Below, piece after piece: positions 8,083 through 19,406 of a stretch of 22,500 nucleotides of DNA. This stretch comes from Chrysomallon squamiferum (lineage: Eukaryota > Mollusca > Gastropoda > Neomphalida > Peltospiridae): NCBI GenBank assembly GCA_012295275.1, contig CM022678.1, positions 4,968,277 through 4,990,776 on the forward strand, written 5' to 3'. Every line of letters starts with the position of its first letter. Position 1 is the stretch's first letter. A program made the position numbers and the translations under genes. Below the pieces are notes generated by a model. The model was given only the letters and a program-made list of their open reading frames with translations, searched no databases and was not told the DNA's origin.

Positions 8083-10365
8083 TTAATAGTTTACAAACCA
8101 CTTGATGGCATATTTAACAGAAAAGTGACCGTCATTTCTGCATACTCCTATACCTCTCTGAGAGACGTCGACATCACCTTGTGTAGTGACGATCATGTAT
8201 TTCCAGAAGGCATCTTTCTTTATTTTGAATTCCTTTGATCCCACTTCTTCAGTACTGACACTCTGAAGTAATTCGGCAGAAACTTCTCCAGAAGGACCTA
8301 ACTCCAGGTTACTTGTCTTAAACACTGTCCACTCCTGAGTCGTACAATCATCTGATCCGCCGAGTCCTCCATCCTGTCCTTCATCTGGTTTCCCGTTTCC
8401 TTCATCTGGTTTCCCGTTTCCTTCATCTGGTTTACCGTTACCTTCATCTGGTTTGCCGTTACCATTATCTGGTTCGCCGTTACCTTCATCTGGTTTTCCG
8501 TTACCTTCATCTGGTTTACCAGTTCCTTCATCTGGTTTGCCGTTACCTTCATCTGGTTTTCCGTGTCCTCCACATGGTTTGCCGTGCCTGTGCCACAGAC
8601 ATCCACCTTGTCCGTCATTTCCCCAGCAGACAACCTCTCTTTTCTTCGGTGTGTTTGAAGCTGGTTTGCTGTCATCAATCTGAAGAGCCACACGTACCTC
8701 AGCACCATTTTGGACAGCGGTTCTCAAGTCTGCTTTCGATCCAAATACTACATCGCCGTTTTTGTTTGTTGTCAAAACATTTTTCCATGGTTTTGTATCA
8801 ACAAACCATTTGATTTTTTTCTTTTCCGTTTCTTCACCAGCAGAAGTGCCGTTAAATAACCTGTGTTTAAGTGTCGCCACTGTTCCTGTCGTATGCGCCA
8901 TCTGCCAGTACCAGAATCCTCTCAATTTGCCATCGACTTCTTCATCATAGAGACGATTCAAAAGCTGAGCAGATATCTGTCCCGATTTTGTCCTCACGTT
9001 ATCTGCCTCAATCGAGAAGTTTTCCATAACAACCTTCGCCCTGTGTTAGCGGCACAAATCAGTTCAGAAAGAGACCCATCTACTCCATCACCATTTTCAT
9101 CATTCGTAAACACGTGTTTCCAACAGGAGTCGGCGTACCATCTCCCTGACATCATCGTGTTGATTCGAATAATATGCGTCTCACCGGGAGAAAAAGCGTA
9201 CCTCACACCGCGACCGGTTGAGTAGACGTTCATAAAGTCCCAGGCTGGACTCTGACTCATCACTACGTCCCAGATAAACTGTCCGACAACGATCCCGTCT
9301 TCGGTGACTTTTATATTTCGACATGACTCCGTGTATGTATCGATCCACGTTTCTGTGACGTCGTGTTCAGACACGACTGATGAGATAAGCGAATCTAATA
9401 AACCACTGGCTACTTTCCCTCTCCCCGAGTGTTCAAGAAGCAGCGAACTACACGATGAACTCTTAACAAACCACTGGATTCCTGCCATGTACTTGATGTG
9501 TTTTATTTTCCTGAAGTCGTTCACGAGGTGCCTTATTTCCATTATGTCTCCTGTTGTGGACATTCTTAAGAGGCGGTGATACGGTTCTTCTTCAAACCTT
9601 TTCCAGCTGGACTTACTTACGTATGTTGTTGAAAGGAAAAAGATAAAAGTGGTCCTGACAAAAGTCACCTCACAGTTACCAGCGTATCCTTCTTCTCCTA
9701 ATGAAGGAATTAAATATCTGAGAGGTTCTGCTTGTTTAGCAGCAGCCAGAAGCTCGTCATAACTGCCAGAAACATCTTTTCCTTGATCATCGACCTCATA
9801 AACTTTATGCCATTCACTGTCGCAGAAATCTGGAAGGTGAAAAATCATCAGCTAACATAACAAAATGGACGCAGTTTGATAGAGAGGAAAGCATCATCAA
9901 ACAAATCGAAGCTTGGGCCTATAAATGATGTAGTACAAGTTATTGTATTATTATTTTGTGGAATCTGTCGTCGCTAATGACAAAGTCGGTCAGTAGAATA
10001 ATACTATTACAAACTAAGTGAATGCCATATTTTGCGTCTTCAAAATATCAAAACTAGCAGCTGTGTTTTTATACTGTTCAAATGTTTGAAATATAGTAAT
10101 GAGCAATATAAAATCCTTTATTGGTTGATACCTTTTTTTTCTTTTTTTCCCCAGCATCCCCGTATGATTGAAAAAGCAGACCAATCTCTAACATAATGTT
10201 ATATGAGTTACACCTAAACAGTATGAAATGCAAAAGTATATTAAATATTAAAGTAAGAAACGAAATCATGATATTCTTACCACATTGTTCTGCAGTTGCT
10301 GTCGTAGTTGTCAGTATAACGAGCAGAAATTTCGCACAGTGTGGTAGATTTGAAACACCCTTCAT
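8083..10365 (-). pseudogene. Gene B coding region, frameshifted secreted modular protein
   Basis: Coding parts of exon 2 (10281-10365) and exon 3 (8083-9829); the natural stop is TAA at 8085-8083. The signal peptide is MKGVSNLPHC with a FLLVIL core, likely cut after ATA, and the mature start is EQCDFCDSEW. Module 1 covers residues ~35-150 and ends in WFV. Module 2 covers ~155-263. Module 3 starts with WKHVF at ~265, then a 7-nt deletion at about 9037 relative to gene C shifts the frame, giving a TGA at 8996-8994 and a truncated 306-residue product. Beyond it, the rest of module 3 and all of module 4 stay open (9027-8083). Module 4 carries about ten GKPDEGN-type heptapeptides in one loop and ends in WFVNY. 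The conserved downstream frame means the lesion is recent or an assembly error. A two-module secreted protein from the truncated frame is possible. Confidence 0.75.
8377..8586 (-). repeat. 21-bp coding minisatellite of gene B
   Basis: Nine units plus a degenerate tenth, encoding GKPDEGN with variants (GKPDEGT, GEPDNGN, GKPDEGQ, GKPCGGH). The most variable bases are unit positions 16, where all four nucleotides occur, and 1. Both are third positions of Gly codons in this frame. The segment has regular Gly and Pro with alternating charges, so an extended or flexible acidic linker is likely. Gene C has no repeat here, only a short loop. Confidence 0.95.
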
Positions 10366-10377
10366 AATGAACTCAGT
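10281..10377 (-). CDS. Gene B exon 2: signal peptide exon
   Basis: Acceptor TTTTAG, then 12 nt of 5' UTR, the ATG at 10365-10363 and 28 codons plus one base, ending at a GTAAGA donor (10280). The phase-1 junction with the exon starting at 9829 (acceptor TTCCAG) completes an Asp codon after Cys28. It is nearly identical to gene A exon 2 and matches gene C exon 2 in position and phase. Confidence 0.8.
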
Positions 10378-10385
10378 CTAAAACA

Positions 10386-10386
10386 G

Positions 10387-10426
<40 letters not shown>
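10386..10426. repeat. (ATT)n microsatellite in intron 1 of gene B
   Basis: Pure ATT tract next to exon 2, at the same place as in gene A. Confidence 0.95.
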
Positions 10427-10772
10427 GTGTTATTAAAATGTAGAAGAGGAGAAAAGAGAATCCCAGAAAGAACTGAAATATAATATAAATTAAAATGGTA
10501 CCGGTGCATGAATAAACTACTGTGTTATGCTATATTTGTTCTTAATATCATTTCATTTATTTATAATAGTTGCAGTTGTAAAGTGTTAACTTTACATACT
10601 ACCTGATCGTTATTTGACAATGCTGCCTGATTAACTGATAAAATATTCAAGTGTTACTAAACATCACACAGTTGTATGTGTTAACGGATGATATGACTAT
10701 AATTTAAATGAACAGTCACATTAAACTGAAACACATGCACACGGACAGACAAACATATTTTTAACGATCTAC

Positions 10773-10820
10773 ATCTGTATCTATCTATCTATCTATTTAT
10801 GTATCTATAATACTTCTACT

Positions 10821-10854
<34 letters not shown>

Positions 10855-10924
10855 ATAATAATAATAATAATAATAACAATAATAATAACAATAATAATAA
10901 TAGTAGTAATAATAATAATAATAA
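10773..10924. repeat. (CTAT)n, (ACT)n and (AAT)n cluster
   Basis: Three adjoining microsatellites inside intron 1 of gene B: CTAT to about 10799, ACT about 10815-10852, AAT onward with interruptions. Confidence 0.9.
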
Positions 10925-11035
10925 ATAAATTAATTAATTCATTAATACAAAATAATATTTGAATCTTATTTACAATGAAATCCAAATTTTTACGCACTTA
11001 TATATGTGAGTGTGTCTATGTGTTTCGATCGTTGC

Positions 11036-11036
<1 letters not shown>

Positions 11037-11099
<63 letters not shown>
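11037..11099. repeat. (AAT)n microsatellite
   Basis: Pure AAT tract within intron 1 of gene B. Confidence 0.95.
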
Positions 11100-11101
<2 letters not shown>

Positions 11102-11408
11102 TGGGAATAATGACACGCATGGGAAATATGTCTATATAATTTGGTATTCATAATTGAAACTCAGATTTATATTTTTTTTATGATGAGATGGCCTCTACTA
11201 AGCCCTACCTAAAATAAACGAAAGACTATGAACAAAAGTTATTAATCTCTCTTAATATATCTCTATTTATAAACAGAAGGAAATTATTCACATATAAAAA
11301 ATAGAAGAAATAAACGACAAAAGAAAATAGAAAGAAAAAAGCAACACAAACGTTTCAATAAATAATTTAAGTACTGAAAACTGTTGATGATATACGGATT
11401 GGACTTAC

Positions 11409-11448
11409 CCGTGGCTAGCTCACTATCTCTGCGATTCTCTTCAAATGT
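11409..11448 (-). other. Gene B non-coding exon 1
   Basis: A 40-nt exon at the same distance from TATA box and donor as in genes A and C. The donor is GTAAGTCC with G at 11408. Intron 1 would be 1031 nt. No ATG inside. Confidence 0.65.
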
Positions 11449-11555
11449 GAAAAATTGATTGACTGTCTTAAATTTATACAAATATTCAAATCAGTTGATA
11501 ATTTGTTTTTTGCTAAATCACAGCTTGTAGTCGCAACATTTGGCTTCAATCAACT
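11443..11555 (-). promoter_or_regulatory. Gene B core and proximal promoter
   Basis: TATAAA at 11478-11473, 30 nt before the initiator TCACATT (start at 11448). Upstream lies a conserved block containing CAACTG and a GATA element (about 11490-11505), then a block around 11520-11550. It retains about 18 nt that gene A lacks. The promoter looks undamaged although the coding region is frameshifted. Confidence 0.65.
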
Positions 11556-12690
11556 GATCTTAGCTTTGATAAAAAATATTTCGCTTTAGAAATCGATAAA
11601 AAAGAAGAAACTAACTTTTGTATATTTCAAATTTATTGTCAACCTTTGCTGGTAATAAAGTTTCAAAATAATGAACCACGTCGATATATATACAGCAAAG
11701 TTTCTAGCTAAAATAATGCCTTTGATATTTTGCCATACATCGTGTATTTTATGACGACATACATCGTGTTGAAATTTATTTTATGACAACAGAATGGTTT
11801 TGTAAACCCGATTTTTTTGGGATGACCTATTTATTCGCATATAATAAGCAGCTTTTTCACACTTACTGATGCTAAAATGCTGGTTGTATTCATTACATAC
11901 GATAAAAGATTATTGTTTTCTGTTTCTAATCTCACAGCTGTTTTAACATAACATTTTCTTTATTTATTTATGTATTTCTTTCTTTATATATTTATTTATT
12001 TATTGTTTTTAAACAGTGTACCGATCTGATGCCGATATCACGTGGATCTGCAATCTCCTCATGGGAAATCATAGTAAGAACAAATTGTACTTAACACACT
12101 CTCTATATATGGAGAGATAGAGAGATAGAGAGATAGATAAAGATAGAGATAGATAGATAGATATATAGAAAGATGTATTTATACATATAGATAGACAGAC
12201 AGAGAAATATGAAGATAGATAGATAGATAAATTGCAGTAATTAGTTCGCCAGGAGTGTGTTTGTATTACATTATAATAAAGGGAGAATGATAAAAATTAT
12301 ATCTAAAATATATAAAGTACAAACGTTATCAAATTCGATATAAAATGAACAAAGGTAGATGCCCTGGATAATAGAATATTGATTATTCCTAAATCAAAGC
12401 GAGGAGCGTTTATAAGTTGCGACAGATGTTTTTGTTAATTAATTTTTTTTTATTTTTTTTTTTTTTTAAACTTTTTTTATATATATTTTTATTTGTGAGC
12501 GAAGCTGGTGTTTTTTGAAAGTGAGTTAGATATTCGGAACACAGATATAGATGGGCGAATACCTGATTAAATATTGATTTTATGACCAATCTGAAATTAT
12601 TTGTTATTAATGGCCACGTTTAAACCGAAGTATACGTTTTTCAGCACAAACAATATGAGAAAGACGTCTATAGCAGATGCTAATGTAATT
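11556..12690. other. Upstream duplicated flank of gene B
   Basis: Diverged copy of the region upstream of gene A. Conserved blocks include about 11600-11680, 12245-12420 and 12550-12590. A block at 12605-12690 resembles 21670-21760 upstream of gene C. It holds TTTA (11957-12008) and GATA/GA (12106-12232) repeats. No convincing gene. Confidence 0.65.
12106..12232. repeat. GATA/GA-rich microsatellite
   Basis: Interrupted GATA, GAGA and GACA units. Confidence 0.9.
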
Positions 12691-13002
12691 TGTCTCAAGA
12701 CAGTGTATTCTGATGAAGTTAAATTCAAATCAAATACGAAAATGGAAGAAAACACAGCTGGTCATAGAAGCCTCTCACATATTTATTGTTTTATGTCAAC
12801 CAGGCTACAGTTCATATACAAAAAAAAAAAAAAAAAAAAATCATCAGGGTTTTAGTTTCTGTTGGAAGATATATTTATTTATTTATTTATTTATTTAAAT
12901 CAGTTAATATTTATAAAGTGATTCAATATTTTCAGTAACTACTAATATTATCTTCTTGAAAGTGATAACACAATAATCGTCTGTTTCTTTCTCTCTTACT
13001 CA

Positions 13003-13049
<47 letters not shown>

Positions 13050-13155
13050 ATTTTAAACCGTTCATTTAAATACAATGGTTCAGATGTCTATATAAAGTCG
13101 TAATCAACTACCTAACAAATAAGTTAATAATAAATGATATCGTAAGTGCTTGAGA

Positions 13156-13220
<65 letters not shown>

Positions 13221-13764
13221 TCTCATATTTTTATTTTATTTATTTCATCTTCTTTTTTGTTTCTTTTTTATTTAAAAGGAAAATGTACAAAGGCAAAAAC
13301 AACAACAAGAAAAAAAAATAAGAAAAAGATAAAGACATTTAAAAAACAAAACAAAATGAAAGCAGCAACAACAAATATTTATTAATGATTTTATTTTACT
13401 TATTCGCTAATCTTCAAACAGCTTGTATGATATTTAATTATCAAAAATCTAGGTCTTCGCTTTGATGGTGAACTAATTACTTTTGTCAGTTCGTTGTACG
13501 ATTAATACGCTAATGCGTAAAATTATGAACCAGATATGGCGACTTCGTGCTATGATTCGAGACGAATGATTTCAAAATTGTTTTTAGAGTCGACACTGCA
13601 ATAAGGTCTCCATTTTATCCTTGTAAACTAGGTTTTTTTTTTTTTATTATGTTAAAACTATTTGATTTTGTTGTGCTACCGATGAATGACTGAGACTGTC
13701 ACCTTAGGCCCTTATAACAATGGATGACATTCAGGATTTTAAGCCAGTGTATCGTTATATTTGT
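12691..13764. other. Spacer with several simple repeats
   Basis: No gene is seen. It holds poly-A (12820-12840), TTTA (12873-12897), CA (13002-13048), CT (13157-13216) and an A-rich stretch (13275-13370). The part from 13380 to 13764 is unassigned AT-rich sequence. Confidence 0.6.
13157..13216. repeat. (CT)n microsatellite
   Basis: Pure CT dinucleotide tract of about 60 bases, a homopyrimidine stretch that could form triplex DNA. Confidence 0.95.
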
Positions 13765-13775
13765 ACTAGTACTAT

Positions 13776-13816
<41 letters not shown>

Positions 13817-13837
13817 ATAATAATAATAATAATAATT
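13765..13837. repeat. (ACT)n then (AAT)n
   Basis: Compound trinucleotide microsatellite. The Thr and Asn runs in frame are artefacts. Confidence 0.95.
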
Positions 13838-13947
13838 CTACTACTAATACTACTATTAGTACTGCTTTTACTCTACCACAACAAGTGTCACTACTAATGC
13901 TGTTACTACTACTTCTACAACTAATAATAATAACTATATTGAGTCCT

Positions 13948-14190
13948 TCGAGCACTTTAGAACATTTATTTTACACTTCAAGTAGCAGCATATCGCTCAA
14001 ATGTTTCATATCTTCTATGGGGCGATTAAAGTTGATTTAACAAAAGCTGTAAGACAGTATATAGAGTTTTGAATTACTTATTTTAAACAAGAAAATACAT
14101 AGAAATATTCAAAAGCCAGAACATGTAACAAGTGTACTACTGCTACTACTACTACTACTACTACTATTGCTGCTACTGCTACTACTAGTA

Positions 14191-14254
<64 letters not shown>

Positions 14255-14350
14255 TATAATGAAGAAGAAGAAGAAAAACAACAAGAAAGACTTTAGTTTG
14301 CTTTATTACTGTACGTATATATATATATATATATAGTGAGAGAGTGTTTG
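13948..14350 (-). other. 3' flank of fragment D1
   Basis: Closely matches the 3' flank of gene A (1456-1847) on both sides of a compound ACT/AAT microsatellite (14133-14255). AATAAA lies on the minus strand at about 14308-14303. A TA tract (14316-14334) precedes the stop region. Confidence 0.7.
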
Positions 14351-14728
14351 TGTGTGATAATAGTTGACAAACCATTTGATGGCATATTTAACAGAAAAGT
14401 GACCGTCATTTCTGTTTACTCCTATACCTCTCTGAGAGACGTCGACATCACCTTGTGTAGTGACGATCATGTATTTCCAGAAGGCATCTTTCTTTATTTT
14501 CAATTCGTTTGATCCCATTTCTTCATTACTGACACTCTGAAGTAACTCGGCGAAACCTCTCCAGAAGGACCTAGCTCCAGGTTACTACTCTTCAAGAATG
14601 TCCTCTCCTGTTCCTTTTATTAATTTGAGCTGCCGTGTCTTCCACCTGATCTGCCGTCCATGTAAGGCAGGCATGCACATTGTCCGCTCATTTCTCACAA
14701 GACATATTTGAAGCTGGTTTGCTGTGAC

Positions 14729-14730
<2 letters not shown>
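14351..14730 (-). pseudogene. Fragment D1: terminal module relic
   Basis: Matches the 3' part of exon 3 of gene B: the final module (14355-14600), then a degenerate hinge up to about 14730. The 21-bp repeats are almost entirely lost. The normal TAA after WFVNY reads TAT, so the stop is gone and translation would run into the microsatellite. Upstream, a 1-nt deletion in the conserved AEL region (about 14553) and in-frame stops break the frame. It ends abruptly at an ATT microsatellite. No promoter or signal exon is attached. Confidence 0.85.

Positions 14731-14775
<45 letters not shown>
14731..14775. repeat. (ATT)n at the edge of fragment D1
   Basis: Pure ATT tract exactly where homology to gene B ends. 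Confidence 0.95.
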
Positions 14776-14777
<2 letters not shown>

Positions 14778-14814
14778 CTATCATGTGATTATATGTATGC
14801 ATGCATGTCTCTCT

Positions 14815-15370
14815 CTCTACAAAATTGGAAATATCAAATTCGTTGGGTAAAATTCCATTTATGATAAAAAAAAAAAAAAATATAGAAATAAATAAAGAAG
14901 GAAATACAGAATGAAACAAAGAAAGAAAGGAAGCACTTTCTATAAAACTTGACTGGTATTTTTAGCTGAGAGACGTGTGTCACATTTTTCGACGGAGGTA
15001 CAATTTCAGTGCGAACCATAAGCGCTGTGTTCTGTATATGTATTACAGGGGACACTTAAATGTATGACAGGAAACAAAGTTAAACCATACGATGCAATAT
15101 TAAAATTGGAGTTAATTCCCTTTCGTCGACTCATGGTTTTACCTTCAAGGGAAGACTCCAGATGTAAACACACAGACACACACAAACACCGCGCGCGAGC
15201 GCGCTAAAAACACAGACAGACGTACATTCATACATACAAACATTAAAAACAGAAAGATAATAACTGAAATAGAAATAAATGTGTTAGCAGCATTCGTTTA
15301 TAAATTAGCGTAAATATTTGCTAAATACAAGAGCGTTTGTACAAAACAAACCGCGTATTTTTGTTTTCAG
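14815..15370. repeat. Duplicated flanking block X, copy 2
   Basis: Second copy of the block at 41-660, same orientation, with a shorter CA stretch followed by a GC-alternating run (15189-15203). It lies downstream of fragment D2, as copy 1 lies downstream of gene A, implying that D2 is what remains of an A-like unit. Confidence 0.8.
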
Positions 15371-15378
15371 GCCTACCA

Positions 15379-15380
15379 CT

Positions 15381-15420
<40 letters not shown>

Positions 15421-15540
15421 AAACAAAATAAAAAAAATAAAAAATAAAAATAAAAAAAATAAAAATAAAAAATAAATAAATAAATAAGTAAATAAATAAA
15501 TACAGTAGGTAAAAGCAACAGAAAAAAAATAAAATTGAAA
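15379..15540. repeat. Poly-A and A-rich tract
   Basis: About 40 consecutive A, then TAAA-type repeats. It may be the tail of a retroposed element, but no element body was recognised. Confidence 0.85.
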
Positions 15541-15976
15541 ATGATATAAAAAAATCATAGTAATAATCAAAACTAATACCTGAACAAATGCTATACTTCT
15601 AAAAATTACTTTTTCTCTATTATTGTATTACGATTATTTATTCTTATATTAATATTCTTTTACTCTCCCTGGGTATACGGAGAAAGATAAATAACTAAAT
15701 TAACATGAAATAAATAATTGCATAAATAAATAAATAATGGAGGTAAGAATAAAAACACCACAATTGCTACTGCTGCTTCCAGAAATTATATTAATACTAC
15801 TACTTAAACTTGTTCAGCTACTGCTGCTACTGTTAGTACAACCACTACTACTAAACTGCAGTTGCATTGTTACTACTGTTTCTAGTACTTCTGGAACCTA
15901 GCCAACATGTTTTTTTTTTTGGTCTCTTGTTTAAGGAATTTCTGTTGTAATTTGCATGTGTGTTACTGTTCAAAAG
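15541..15976. other. Unassigned spacer
   Basis: AT-rich, with loose ACT/GCT trinucleotide runs near 15765-15855. No gene and no clear match to other flanks. Confidence 0.5.
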
Positions 15977-16190
15977 TTAATAGTTGACAAACCATTTGAT
16001 GGCATGTTTAACAGAAAAGTGACCGCCATTTCTGTTTACTCCTATACCTCTCTGAGAGACGTCGACATCACCTTGTGTAGTGACGATCATGTATTTCCAG
16101 AAGGCATCTTTCTTTATTTTGAATTCCTTTGATCCCAGTTCTTCTGTACTGACACTCTGAAGTACTACACACGGACCTAATTCCTAACTA
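15977..16190 (-). pseudogene. Fragment D2: terminal module relic
   Basis: Contains the last ~63 codons of the array genes, with an intact frame and the normal TAA after WFVNY. It differs from gene B at only about 8 of 180 bases. Its 5' side has lost about 20 nt of the GPSGEVSAE region and stops at an ATT microsatellite. There is no signal exon, promoter or start codon nearby, so it is probably non-functional, though it could be a splice target. Confidence 0.85.
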
Positions 16191-16217
16191 TTATTATTAT
16201 TATTATTATTATTATTT
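16190..16217. repeat. (ATT)n at the edge of fragment D2
   Basis: Short ATT tract at the point where homology ends, as at fragment D1. Confidence 0.95.
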
Positions 16218-17635
16218 TTATTTTGGAGAGTTTTCATCTTCGTGTATTATCAAATGTAAGAAAAAACAAGAATAATAAGAAAAAAAAATAATAAGAAAAA
16301 AAATAACATAAGAAATAAACATAGCTAGGCATATGATCTTCTGAATCTTACGGATGTGGCACAAGATACAGAATTGTATAGAATTATTGTAAAGCCAAAC
16401 CTAACCTCTCTCTTTTCATTATTGTTTTGGTACAATGGAACCTCATTCTCTATGAAAAAAAAAAATACTGACATTTTAAAATTAACAAATTCTGCAATGT
16501 TCCATTTTTTGGTGTGATTTCACTCATGTAATTCACGAATAAGGTCACAACAACCTAACTAAAATCAGATAAAACTACCACACAACTGAACAATTCATTT
16601 CAAAGAAGTTTGTTGAGATGGTCGGTACCGATCCATGTGGCTTGGTCTACTCCCAAGGGACTGATGATAAGCACATTGGTTCTAAGAGTTACGTAGATAG
16701 ATAGCTAGACAGACATATACACAGATATCTAGAGACAGACAGATACACAGATTTCTAGAGAGAGACAGATTCACAGATATCTATAGAGAGAGATTTTGAT
16801 ATGTTTTGTTACATTTAAAATTTTATTTATCTAATTATCAAAAATGTTTTTATTCAGTAGTGTTACGAGATGTTGTTACAATTTTGATACAGTAACACTG
16901 ACATATACAAAATAATGCAAATCAGACTGTATTTTTCAGTCAAAGGCATTTTAACGATTTGTGACATTTTGGTAATAAGTAACGACAATTTTTAAATAAA
17001 GGCCATCAAATGAAGACTTAAAAAATCATAAAACGTATTCTTTTCGCCAGATATCCCACTAGAAGACATTCTATATGATTTTTTTTTTTTTTTTTTTTTT
17101 TTGTTGATAAAATAAGATAACAGCATGTATAAGTGTGGTGCAATTTAATAATAAAGTGTATGGACAGATTGCCAGAATATCGATCTCTACCACACCATCC
17201 AGTCAGACGAATCTGACTTATGACGGATGTTTGTTTAACTTGCTATATTTTAAAACTGTTACTTATGTATGATTCTTGTCACGGTTGAAGATAAAGTAAA
17301 CATTAAAAAAATATATATATGGGATTAAAGCATGACTTTTCTTTTACAAATATCAAAGAAAACTGAAATTTTTTTTTTCAGATTCAAACTCTGTTTAATA
17401 AGTGATATATGAGTTTCTAACGTTGTTGTGATATTTCCTTCTGTTTCAAATTAGTTGTGGTAGAAAATCTCATTAACTACTGGTTTTTCTTTTTAGAATC
17501 TCAGAGAATACAACATTTGTTTTACACCTGGCAGACTGACATTCTAAATGATACACGAGTACTTAATGTTGATCATTGAAATGGACGAAAAATTGTTGAA
17601 TAAAAACTAAAAGATAGAACAAAATTATTTTATAT
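16218..17635. other. Spacer between fragment D2 and gene C
   Basis: No gene is recognised. About 16330-16690 is less simple than its surroundings and ends in GATA/GACA-type repeats (16690-16796), which could be an interspersed element with its tail, but I cannot classify it. Poly-T lies at 17081-17102. The rest is AT-rich unassigned sequence. Confidence 0.5.
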
Positions 17636-17641
17636 TTTATT
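17636..17641 (-). terminator. Gene C poly-A signal
   Basis: AATAAA on the minus strand, about 40 nt after the stop codon, in AT-rich sequence. A T-rich stretch follows downstream on the minus strand. Confidence 0.5.
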
Positions 17642-17680
17642 TTGTTATTACTTTCAGTAACTTGTGAGCCGTTTTGAAAG

Positions 17681-19335
17681 TTAATAGTTGACAAACCAGT
17701 TGATAGCTTGTTTTACAGAGAAGTGTCCTTCGTTTGTTTCCTTCCCAACACGTATCTGAGAAATGTCGACATCCCCTTGTGTGGTGACGATCCTGAAAGG
17801 TTCATATATGACCTTGGCTTCACCAGACCCGACTTCTTCAGTACTGACACTCTGACCTAGCTCGGCAGAAATTTCTCCAGAAGGACCTAGGTGAAGGCCT
17901 TCTGCCTTGAACAGCAACCATCCTTTTTCCACACACACATGTGAACTGCCATTTCTGCTGTCATAGTCTACCTGTACCGCCACACGAACCTGAGCTCCAT
18001 TTTGTATTGCTTTCTTCAACTCGACCTTCGATCCGAATGTTAGATCACCATTTTTGTTCGTTGATAAAATCTTCGTCCATGGTCGCGTGTCGACAAACCA
18101 GCTGATTGTTTTCTTTTCCGTTGTTTCATCAACAGATGTACCGTCAACAAACAGGACATTTCGCGTGTTAATCGTCCCAGTCGTGCGAGCTCTCTGCAAG
18201 ACCCTAATCAACTGCCTGCCTCCTGCATTATTCAAATTCCGATAGACACGATTCAGAAGTTGTACGGAAACATGTCCGGACTTCGTCCTTACGTTATTTG
18301 CCTCTGCGGAATAGTTTCCCATGACAATCTTCACTCTGTGTCCACTCTGAACGGCAGAAACAAGTTCAGAAAGAGTCCCATCTTGTTCTGTTCCATTTTC
18401 GTCATGGGTGTATACGTGTCGCCAGCAAGTGTCAGCAAGCCATGTTGTTGGAAATATAGTAGTTTCGTTCTCTAATGGATAAAACATAGTAAAGACGTAT
18501 AAACTGTTTCGAAATTGCTGAGCAGAAACATCTGCGAAATACCAAACTGGCTGCTGATAACTGAAAAAAGCTCCGGGTTCAGGGAAAATTGTCTTGTGAC
18601 CTAAAACGTTTTCATCCGTGGTAATTTCTGTGGCATACAATTCGAACATGAAACGATCGACAGAAACTATGATGTCATGACCGTTTAGCACAGAGTTAGT
18701 AAGCGCCATTTTGCTTTCCTTTATTGCTTCTTCGGTAAACTTACAAGGAGAAAGTTGGAGCCGACAAGAAGACTTTTTAGTAAACCATTGGATTCCCTCA
18801 GTAAAGCCGTCAGCCTGTATCCATTCGTTCGTGTCCACTTTGTAGTACTGTTCCGAATAAAGTCCAGACGAGCAAACAAAAAAGAAACGAAGATAGAGAT
18901 CGTCTGCAAAAGTGTTCGAGACATTGTTACTCATATGCGTTCGTGATACTGAGCAAATGCTTTTTCCATCACTGAAATAAAAATCTGTATCTCCAATGTA
19001 GCCTTCAGTGCCCCACGATGAAATCAGAAACCTAATTGGATTACTGTTATACACAGCAAGCGCAAGATCATCCACAGATCCGTTAACTGCATTACCTTTG
19101 TCGTCGTTCTCGTAGATCTTGTACCATCGACTGTCACATGTATCTGAAAAATAAAATTACTTATAATGTATTTGTAAGTGTGCTAGGTTTACTGTGTTTG
19201 AATAGGCAGCAGTTAATCACTATACTGAAGTAGTTTACATTCTGTTTCTTTTGACCAGTTAAAATTAAGAAATCGCACCCCAGTATCGAAACAATACGAA
19301 CATGACAACACTTTAATATAATAATAATAATGATC

Positions 19336-19406
<71 letters not shown>

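Noticed and set aside
12601-12855. 84-codon plus-strand ORF
   Set aside because: Ends in a poly-A tract, has no exon signals, and overlaps a weakly conserved non-coding block that is not open in the copy at 21670-21760.
13720-14040. Thr/Asn-rich plus-strand ORF
   Set aside because: Driven by ACT and AAT repeats, and it overlaps the homologous 3' flank of fragment D1.
15379-15540. Poly-A tail of a retrotransposon
   Set aside because: No element body, target-site duplication or reverse-transcriptase remnant was found beside it, so only a repeat is recorded.
16330-16796. SINE with a GATA-type tail
   Set aside because: The complexity contrast is suggestive, but I could not find A and B box promoter motifs or a second copy in the window.
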